From: Verrucomicrobiota bacterium
GTDB taxonomy: Bacteria > Verrucomicrobiota > Kiritimatiellia > CAIQIC01 > JAGNIJ01
Assembly (NCBI GenBank): GCA_022710725.1
Contig: JAKLGK010000007.1
Location: forward strand, 248,001-312,000
Length of the DNA: 64,000 nucleotides
Reading direction: 5' to 3'
Shown: positions 57,745 to 64,000 of the stretch, one piece after another
How the letters are laid out: the number at the start of each line of letters is the position of its first letter
Numbering within the stretch: position 1 is the first letter of the stretch
Notes under the pieces: model-generated
What the model saw: the letters and a program-made list of their open reading frames with translations, nothing else
Databases searched by the model: none
Told to the model about the DNA's origin: nothing
Made by a program: the position numbers and the translations under genes

Positions 57745-59340
57745 CTAGGGCTGACTCAGGGATTCGATCTCCCGTATGGCCCCTCCGCCGGCGGCCATCA
57801 TCTGCGCCGGCGCCTCTGTGAGGTAGCTCAAGTACAGCCCCTCGCTCCCTTCATGAAAGAACCAGGCATAGCCATACAGTATCTTGGGGTGAAGGGCATC
57901 GGTGACATCGAGCACGCACAGGAACGTGTCGGCAAACCCCACCAGGAGGTATCGGGACACTTCCATGGTTGCCTCGAAAGCCAACGCGCCGGTCTCGTCA
58001 GCCAGGCCGTACCACACGGCGTCGCCATTATCATTGGGCCCCGCGAAGACCTCCTCCATGCGCAGGGCGTTTGCGCCCGCGCGGATCTCGCAACTCCTTG
58101 TCTCCGTGCCTTCCGGCACATAGAAAAGAAGATAATCTCCATCTTCCATGGGGCCGCGCCACGCCGAGACAAACAGGGCGGTTTCCTCGCCGTCGATGAA
58201 CACCTGGAGGGTCGCCGGATCGGTTGTATCAACCGGCGCGCCGGCGGCCTTCAACGCGGCATATCCGATGCGGCACACGCTGCTTTCCGGCCCAAGTTCG
58301 AACTTCGCCAGTGCCGGCGGCTCCTCATCGGCCTTGTCGCTGATATCATCGAATAGCGCGACCTCCTCGTGCATTTCTGTTGCGAAGGACGTGCTCACGT
58401 CCTCCAGCCAGTAGAAGACCGTCCCGCTTTCCGGGGCTTCCGTGTCCACGATGGAATACGCAGCCCCGTCGGATGTGCCCGTGCCCGCGATCAACTCCGC
58501 GTTCACCCGGGTGCGCTCGCCATCGGGCGAGGCCGAGCGATAGACGTGGAAGCCCAGGTTCTCGAATTCCATGGCCGTTTCCCACGAGACGCGCACGCCG
58601 CCTTCCACCCGCTGCGCCGTCACGGCGGTCAGCGTGACAGGCGTCGGTTCCTGGATATCCTGCCCGTCCAACAGCACGCCGTCGAAGGCGATGCCGCTCT
58701 GGTAGGACGAGTCATTCCAATTCACGACACCGATCTCCAGGATATAGCGCCCGCCGGCGGGAAGTGTATAAAGCGCCTGTATCCAGCCGGTATGTCCGCA
58801 CCCGTTGCCGAAGCAGGCGCCCGAACTTTCGCCCAGGGGGCTCCATAGGGGTCCGCCGGCAATGATCGGAGTGCTGGCGGGTATGAGGGTGGCCGCCGGC
58901 GATGGCATGCTGAAGCCGGGGATGGTATCTCCGCCCTGCGTGGTTCGAGCCGTGAATAGAAGTGCCACTTCGTTCAGATTAGTGTCCAACAGCCTCGCCC
59001 ATGCGTAATCCGAATAGCCGGATCCATCGGAGGTAACGTAGTTAAAAAAGAAGGTCAAGGCCTGGCCTGCCTTGCCGCGAAAAACGGGGGAGCGAATGCG
59101 CGAACCGCTTGAAGGGCCGCCTGAACCTCCGATGCCCGGCAATCCCATGTCGGGCACTCCGGAGGCGGTGGAGACCCACCCATACTGACTGCTGAATGGC
59201 GATGCCGTCACTACTCCGTTGGATTCGGATGTGCCGCATGTTCCTTCGCTGCTCCAACCAAGGATGTTGATGGCCTGCGCGTCCAGTCCGCTGCAGCAGA
59301 GCAATGCAGAAACAACTAGCACGAACGGTATTCTCGCCAT
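57745..59340 (-). CDS. Secreted protein with a fibronectin-like region, unknown function
   Basis: 531 residues, signal peptide MARIPFVLVVSALLCCSGLD cut near AQA-INILGW. The first half (24-215) reads SSEGTCGTSESNGVVTASPF, VTSDGSGYSDYAWARLLDTN and YILEIGVVNWNDSSYQSGIA then FDGVLLDG. This matches the extracellular NF038132-type domain in which a difference in gas- or surface-exposed structure is described by sequence only. Then PVTLTAVTAQRVEGGVRVSW and FENLGFHVYRSASPDGERTR form a fibronectin-III-like unit. The last 200 residues are unlike anything I know. No sorting tail (LPxTG or PEP-CTERM) is visible at the C-terminus. Convergent with the zinc-ribbon gene and divergent from the SBBP gene. Confidence 0.75.
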   Translation of the reverse strand: MARIPFVLVVSALLCCSGLDAQAINILGWSSEGTCGTSESNGVVTASPFSSQYGWVSTASGVPDMGLPGIGGSGGPSSGSRIRSPVFRGKAGQALTFFFNYVTSDGSGYSDYAWARLLDTNLNEVALLFTARTTQGGDTIPGFSMPSPAATLIPASTPIIAGGPLWSPLGESSGACFGNGCGHTGWIQALYTLPAGGRYILEIGVVNWNDSSYQSGIAFDGVLLDGQDIQEPTPVTLTAVTAQRVEGGVRVSWETAMEFENLGFHVYRSASPDGERTRVNAELIAGTGTSDGAAYSIVDTEAPESGTVFYWLEDVSTSFATEMHEEVALFDDISDKADEEPPALAKFELGPESSVCRIGYAALKAAGAPVDTTDPATLQVFIDGEETALFVSAWRGPMEDGDYLLFYVPEGTETRSCEIRAGANALRMEEVFAGPNDNGDAVWYGLADETGALAFEATMEVSRYLLVGFADTFLCVLDVTDALHPKILYGYAWFFHEGSEGLYLSYLTEAPAQMMAAGGGAIREIESLSQP

Positions 59341-59783
59341 GGTCCGATCTCCTTTGCTTGGCCAGAGTTGCCTTTATGCCGGATACCTTGGACAGCAGTG
59401 TACTGACTTAAAAATATCACGCCATCTATTTTCTTAAAACGGCGCCTGACGCCGGAAGAGCCGGGTCGCCCGTGATAGGGCCCGTTCTTCGTCTGCCAGA
59501 ATCCCGCGGACTTGCGCGGCGACCGATTTGGCGCAGGCGATATTGTTTCGAGCGGCAGCCGTCATTGTTGTCAGCACCCGCCCCCCCTCAATGGCCTCGC
59601 GGCTTTACCAGTCCTGTTCATTCATAATTCTCTTGATTTGTTATTCGCTGGCACTAAAAGATTAATAAATATTTGCCCCGGGCGTTTTTGGCGTTAGCAT
59701 GCAGGGGGTTGATTGAACACAGTGGGCGTGCCGGCTTATGGGCGTGGTCCGTGCATTGAATTTCTTCCGGCCAGGAGGTCATT
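59341..59783. other. Divergent gap upstream of two secreted-protein genes
   Basis: About 440 bases between starts at 59340 (minus) and 59784 (plus). AT-rich patches lie near 59405-59440 and 59625-59675 (ATTAATAAATATTTG), likely promoter ground for the two genes. TTGATT (59634-59639) with TAAAAG is a weak plus-strand candidate. No gene, repeat or hairpin stands out. Confidence 0.45.
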
Positions 59784-62700
59784 GTGAAGAAGCGTGCCAT
59801 GATGGGTCTTGTGCTGTTTGCGGCCCTTGCAACCGATGTGCGATGCGCCACCCCTCCCGGGCCTGTTCGTTCAGGCCCTGACGCCGAAACAATGCTGGAA
59901 TGGAACGGGGTTTGCCTTCCCTTTGTCGAAAATGTCGGCCAGGTCCGCCGGCCCGAGGTCCGATACATCGCGAACATCTTTGGCGGAACGATCCTGGTCA
60001 GCGAGCAGGGTTGGGTCAGTCTCGCCCTGATCGGGCGCGCGGATGCTGACGGGCAACGGGAGGGGTGCGTTTTGCGGGAGTCCTTTCCCTCGCGGGCGGC
60101 CGCACCGGTGCGCGGTATGGGGCGTATCGCGGCCCCGGTATCGTACTGGAAGGGAAAAGATCTCTCGCGGCGGATTCACGACGCGCCCGCCTATGCGGCT
60201 GTCGACCTGGGGGCGGTCGCGCCCGGCGTCACGCTGACATTGAGGGCGTTCGGCCGTAACGTCGAGAAGCTGTTTGTCGTCGGGCCGGACGCGAAGCCGG
60301 CGGATATCCTGTGCAAACTGGAAGGGGCGAAGCGCCTGTCCGTGACCGGTGCCGGTCGGCTGGCGGCCGAAACCGAGGGCGGCGTCGTGGAATTCACCCG
60401 GCCGGTAGCGTACCAGGAAACCGGCGGCGCCCGGACCGCAGTAGAAGTCGCCTACGTTGTGCGCGGCCTTGAGTACGGCTTTGCCGTGGGCGCCTATGAC
60501 TCCTCCAGGCCCCTGGTCATTGATCCCCTGCTGGCCTCCACGTTTCTCGGTGGAAGCGGCGACGACAGCATGGCGGGGCTTGTGATTCATACGAACGGGA
60601 GCGTCTTTGCCGTCGGCACGACCGTTTCGCCGGATTTCCCCTCGACCCCGGGCGCCTTCGAGACGGCGGGGCCGGGCGACGAGGATGTGTTCATCAGCAA
60701 GTTTTCATCGGGCTTGAGCAACCTGCTCGCCTCGACGTTCCTGGGCGGCGCCGGGATTGACCACGCGCGCGCCGTGGCCCTGGGCACGGATGGCACCGTG
60801 TATGTCACGGGCTATACGTCTTCGGATGATTTCCCCGCGGCCACGAATGCCTTTCAGGATACCTTGTTTGCTGATTCAGCCTTCATTGCCCGATTCGATC
60901 CGGCGCTGACCAACCTGATGGCGGCTACGTACCTTGGGGGAAACTTTGATGATGACGGCCGTGCCATCCGGATCGCCACAAATGGATATGTTTACGTGGC
61001 TGGAGTGACGCACTCGGCGTCCTTCCCTACCACCACAAACGCCTTCGCGCTGACGTATCCCGGATGGGGATCGTGGAGCCAGTACACGCTGTCCGTCCGC
61101 CTCAAGAGAATGCAGGGGCTCACGAGTTTTCGCCTGTGTGAAAGCGACCTGGGTTACTACGAATTCGCGTTCGGTCCCGGCGATGAATTGGACGTTTCCA
61201 AGGTGGATCATATCGAATGGCTTGTGACCGAATTAGCCGCGACGCAGGCTGTTGGACTGGTTACGGGGGTGTGGCAGGACGTTAGTATCAGCGCCAGCAA
61301 CGGGCTGCTTCGCGTGAGCCTGAATGGAACACCCATCCTGAACGTACAAGACACCACCCCTCACATCCTCACCGGCGGCGATATTTGGCTTAAGTCCTAT
61401 GTAGATACCTGGGGACGCGGAACGACCTCCGAGGCCTACGTGGATAACGTGCTGGTTTCCAACCAGCAAGGGGTTGTCTGGTTTGACGACTTTGAGCAGG
61501 ATAACCTGGATAACCTCTGGGCCTTTCCGCTCCCCGTTTCCGATGTAGGCCCTGCCGAGTGGATTCGGACCGAGTTCGAGGGCCAGTTCTGCCTGCATGG
61601 CTTGACGACGTTGACGAATGGCGATTGGGGTTATGCCGAGGCTTCCCCCAAGGAGCCGGGCTCCGAGTATGCAGGCTTTGTAGCCCGGTTGAATCCTGAA
61701 CTTACCGAGCTGAAGGCCGCGACGTTTCTAGGTGGAGAAGAAGCCAATTACATCGAGGACTTGGCCCTCGGTTCCGGTGGGCGCGTCCATGTGGCGGGCA
61801 CGACCTATTCCCCGGATTTCCCAACGAGCACCAATGCCTTCGACCGCACGTTTGACGGCGATTGGATGAACTACGGGGTCTCGCTCCGTTTCAAGCTGGA
61901 TTCCGGCGCCGCGGAGTTGAATGTGCGCCACTCGGAGGGGGAGGACGCGCGAGCGGGGCGATACCGCATCCTGTTCCGGCAGGATCACGTCGAGGTCGCC
62001 AAGGAGCGCCCCAAGGGCATGTTGCGCCTGCTGGGTCAGGCGAATCCGACCCTGGCCACGGGAACCTGGCACCAGGTTCTTGCGGCCTCGACCTCGAGCG
62101 GACTCGTTGTCCGGGTGGACGGGGCCCTGGTCTTGACGGTCTCGGATCGCGATCCGCTGGTGCTGGGTGGCGTTTCGCTTGGAGTGGGTTCCGGTTCCGT
62201 CGCCGCCGTCTCTTTTGACGACCTCGCGATCACGAACGCGGCTGGCGCGATCTACACCGACGACTTCGAAAGCGGCGACATTGCGGCATGGACCGCGTCG
62301 GAAGGTTGGGCGGTCCTGGATGACGGCGGCAATCACGTGTTGCGGGGAATCCCGGGCGGGACGAATGTCTGGGCGCGTGCCGATACGCCCTGGTTTTTAT
62401 ACGACACGGAAGGCCGCTGTGACGGTTTTGTCGTCACGCTGGACGGCGCACTTTCGACCCTGCTGGGCAGTACCTTCCTGGGGGGGGCGGGACAAGACGC
62501 GGCCACGAGCGTAGCGGTTGGGAGCAACGGGACGGTGTACGCGGGAGGCTGGACCTTATCTTCGGATTATCCGACCAGCGAAAATGCCTACGACAGAGGA
62601 GACTATAGCGAGCCTGGATTCATCACACGGCTGGATCAAAACCTGACCAACGCGCAGGCCTCGACGCTCCTGGGAGAAGGCGCGACCATCGAAGCGCTGG

Positions 62701-64000
62701 CCGTCGCCCGTGACGGTTCTGTCTTTGTCGCCGGCGATGTCAGCGGGTATATGCCCACGTCGTGGGATGCCTATGATGAAAGTTGGAACGGCTTCCCCGA
62801 TGTCTTTGCCTCCAGGCTGTCGGGTGACTTGACGACCCTGCTCGCTTCCACGCTGCTGGGCGGTACTAACGAGAATCATGCTTTTGCGCTGGCGCTGGCC
62901 CCGGACGACAGCGTGTATGTCGCCGGCTCGACGCGGTCGCCCGATTTCCCCGTGACGAACGCCTGCGATGCCGCCTGGGGCGGAGGCGAAGACGGCTTCA
63001 TATCCCGATTGGATGCCTTTCTTTCCCGGGCTCCGCGCCCGTATATCAGTGTCCAGCCTGCTTCGCGCCAGTTCGGCTACGTCCTGGTCGGCGTAGCCGT
63101 CACCCAGGTGTTCGACGTGGTCAACACCGGCCGCGTGCCGCTGGCGATCGGAACGGTCAGCCTCACCGACGGCCTCGACTTGGTGCACTTCAAACTTACC
63201 AACGATCATTGTTCGGGTCAGTCCGTGGACCCGCTTAGCACGGAGACCTGCCGGGTGTCGGTGATCTTCCGGCCCACCAACGTCTGGGGCAAGGCGGTCC
63301 ACCTGGTTATCCCGAGCGACGACCCGGATACGCCGCAGCGCAAGGTGCCCTTGTACGGTAGCGGACGGAGCACCAACGCGGCGGAGGCGCTGTTCCTGGA
63401 GGGCCTTCAGGCGCTGACGAACTACCTGGGCGACTCGGGCCTGACCAGCGATTTGCTGACCGCTAACGACAAGTTCGGACAGGCGCTGGCGCAGAATCCG
63501 AACCACTATGCGGCGGTATGGTATCGACTGATCACTCGGGTGGCCGCGCTGCCCTATGACAGCGAGGTGGCCCAGTTGCTGACGGACCTGGGCATGCCGG
63601 AGGCGGGGCGGGACCTCTTGAATTGGACGGCTGAACTGCCCGATCCCCTGCCGCCGGATTCCCCGGATGTCGGATACGCGGTCGGCGTGCTCGACAACAG
63701 GATGGTGAATATTATCGAGGAAGGCCTGCTCAACTTGGCGCGTATCCCCACGAACTGGACAGGGAACATCCTCTTAAGCCCCGAATACCTGCCCATTGAT
63801 AACGAGGTCCAGGTGGACGCAGGCGATGCCCAGGTAGTCCAAGGGATCCTGTCCTGCGGGCGGGGCCTGCTTTGGATGATCCAGTCGCACGATTGGCATA
63901 TGTCCTTCGCCGACCTGCTCAACGACGACCTCACGCTGGGTGACCATCTGGAAACGTACCCGATGCTGGGGACGCTCACCAATGTTCCGCGGTTTGCCCG
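59784..64000 (+). CDS. Giant secreted SBBP-repeat protein with nested sandwich domains (partial)
   Basis: The GTG at 59784 has GGAGG six bases before it; the frame is open to the window end (about 1405 codons). After a signal peptide (VKKRAMMGLVLFAALATDVR) comes FVENVGQVRRPEVRYIANIF, the DUF7948/SBBP-type N-terminal domain. Seven SBBP blades follow from about 60530, each LxSTFLGGxxxDxxxxxxxxxxGxVYVAGxTxSxDFPxTxNAF. After blades three and four, inserts of about 200 residues occur (61048-61670, 61850-62410), each ending in a DDFE-x(7)-W element, like concanavalin-type sandwiches. A choice-of-anchor D-like domain (about 63040-63370, VSVQPASRQFGYVLVGVAVT) and a helical TPR-like part end the visible part. 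Surface adhesion is likely. Confidence 0.88.
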   Translation, partial: MKKRAMMGLVLFAALATDVRCATPPGPVRSGPDAETMLEWNGVCLPFVENVGQVRRPEVRYIANIFGGTILVSEQGWVSLALIGRADADGQREGCVLRESFPSRAAAPVRGMGRIAAPVSYWKGKDLSRRIHDAPAYAAVDLGAVAPGVTLTLRAFGRNVEKLFVVGPDAKPADILCKLEGAKRLSVTGAGRLAAETEGGVVEFTRPVAYQETGGARTAVEVAYVVRGLEYGFAVGAYDSSRPLVIDPLLASTFLGGSGDDSMAGLVIHTNGSVFAVGTTVSPDFPSTPGAFETAGPGDEDVFISKFSSGLSNLLASTFLGGAGIDHARAVALGTDGTVYVTGYTSSDDFPAATNAFQDTLFADSAFIARFDPALTNLMAATYLGGNFDDDGRAIRIATNGYVYVAGVTHSASFPTTTNAFALTYPGWGSWSQYTLSVRLKRMQGLTSFRLCESDLGYYEFAFGPGDELDVSKVDHIEWLVTELAATQAVGLVTGVWQDVSISASNGLLRVSLNGTPILNVQDTTPHILTGGDIWLKSYVDTWGRGTTSEAYVDNVLVSNQQGVVWFDDFEQDNLDNLWAFPLPVSDVGPAEWIRTEFEGQFCLHGLTTLTNGDWGYAEASPKEPGSEYAGFVARLNPELTELKAATFLGGEEANYIEDLALGSGGRVHVAGTTYSPDFPTSTNAFDRTFDGDWMNYGVSLRFKLDSGAAELNVRHSEGEDARAGRYRILFRQDHVEVAKERPKGMLRLLGQANPTLATGTWHQVLAASTSSGLVVRVDGALVLTVSDRDPLVLGGVSLGVGSGSVAAVSFDDLAITNAAGAIYTDDFESGDIAAWTASEGWAVLDDGGNHVLRGIPGGTNVWARADTPWFLYDTEGRCDGFVVTLDGALSTLLGSTFLGGAGQDAATSVAVGSNGTVYAGGWTLSSDYPTSENAYDRGDYSEPGFITRLDQNLTNAQASTLLGEGATIEALAVARDGSVFVAGDVSGYMPTSWDAYDESWNGFPDVFASRLSGDLTTLLASTLLGGTNENHAFALALAPDDSVYVAGSTRSPDFPVTNACDAAWGGGEDGFISRLDAFLSRAPRPYISVQPASRQFGYVLVGVAVTQVFDVVNTGRVPLAIGTVSLTDGLDLVHFKLTNDHCSGQSVDPLSTETCRVSVIFRPTNVWGKAVHLVIPSDDPDTPQRKVPLYGSGRSTNAAEALFLEGLQALTNYLGDSGLTSDLLTANDKFGQALAQNPNHYAAVWYRLITRVAALPYDSEVAQLLTDLGMPEAGRDLLNWTAELPDPLPPDSPDVGYAVGVLDNRMVNIIEEGLLNLARIPTNWTGNILLSPEYLPIDNEVQVDAGDAQVVQGILSCGRGLLWMIQSHDWHMSFADLLNDDLTLGDHLETYPMLGTLTNVPRFA

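Noticed and set aside
1..64000. tRNA, rRNA, riboswitch or phage integrase genes.
   Set aside because: I looked through the gaps and saw no cloverleaf, conserved rRNA stretch, known aptamer core or integrase motif. A covariance-model scan would be needed to exclude small RNAs.

Overview
This is a GC-rich (about 65-70% by eye) bacterial window. It carries a Gram-negative envelope toolkit: Wza, Wzc-like kinase, outer-membrane barrel, two TolC proteins, an RND pump and a WbqC protein. It also carries large secreted proteins built from beta-helix, SBBP and anchor-type modules. That protein style, together with short palindromic repeats, suggests a PVC-group bacterium (Verrucomicrobiota, Kiritimatiellota or Lentisphaerota). 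This is an inference from protein style; there is no rRNA or other marker gene in the window.

Layout. (1) 1-21085, all on the minus strand: a long exopolysaccharide/O-antigen locus, tightly packed with many ATGA stop/start overlaps. Read in the direction of transcription it encodes a WbqC protein, a WecA-type initiating transferase fused to a nucleotide-binding domain, an ATP-grasp-like protein, a Wzx-type flippase, a GT2, a methyltransferase, a pyruvyl transferase, an FrhB-like Fe-S protein, an SGNH hydrolase, Wza, a beta-barrel, a secreted low-complexity protein, an O-antigen ligase-like protein, a BY-kinase, a second ligase/polymerase-like protein, two GT4 enzymes, and the start of a DUF3683 FAD oxidoreductase. 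(2) 21086-21397: a divergent control region holding four 19-bp palindromes at an exact 31-bp period. (3) 21398-24651: E1alpha-E1beta-E2 of a 2-oxoacid or acetoin dehydrogenase. (4) 24700-30603: a TolC-adaptor-RND efflux operon ending in a PII-like gene that is cut short.

(5) 30584-35273: a visibly AT-richer accessory island. It starts with an IS1595-type element, followed by a three-gene cassette: an APH-like kinase fused to an unknown domain and split by a TC-repeat frameshift, a free-standing copy of the same unknown domain, and a small helical protein. I recognise no described system with this make-up; it is the best candidate here for something new. (6) 35413-42561: a TetR regulator with a near-perfect operator, followed by HlyD, ABC ATPase, TolC, ABC ATPase and two ABC-2 permeases. 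This resembles the E. coli CecR/YbhGFSR exporter logic. (7) 42600-43031: a decayed cysteine synthase tail, two terminators facing each other, and a 24-bp palindrome.

(8) 43032-50694: serA (minus), a large radical SAM protein, and a single-chain restriction-modification enzyme translationally coupled to a DUF4258/DUF2283 toxin-antitoxin-like pair. The R-M gene carries an in-frame palindromic insert and a low-GC specificity domain. (9) 50807-64000: secreted beta-helix protein, RRM RNA-binding protein, B12-type radical SAM protein, zinc-ribbon protein, a secreted protein of unknown role, and the start of a giant SBBP-repeat protein that runs off the window. No tRNA, rRNA or CRISPR array was seen.
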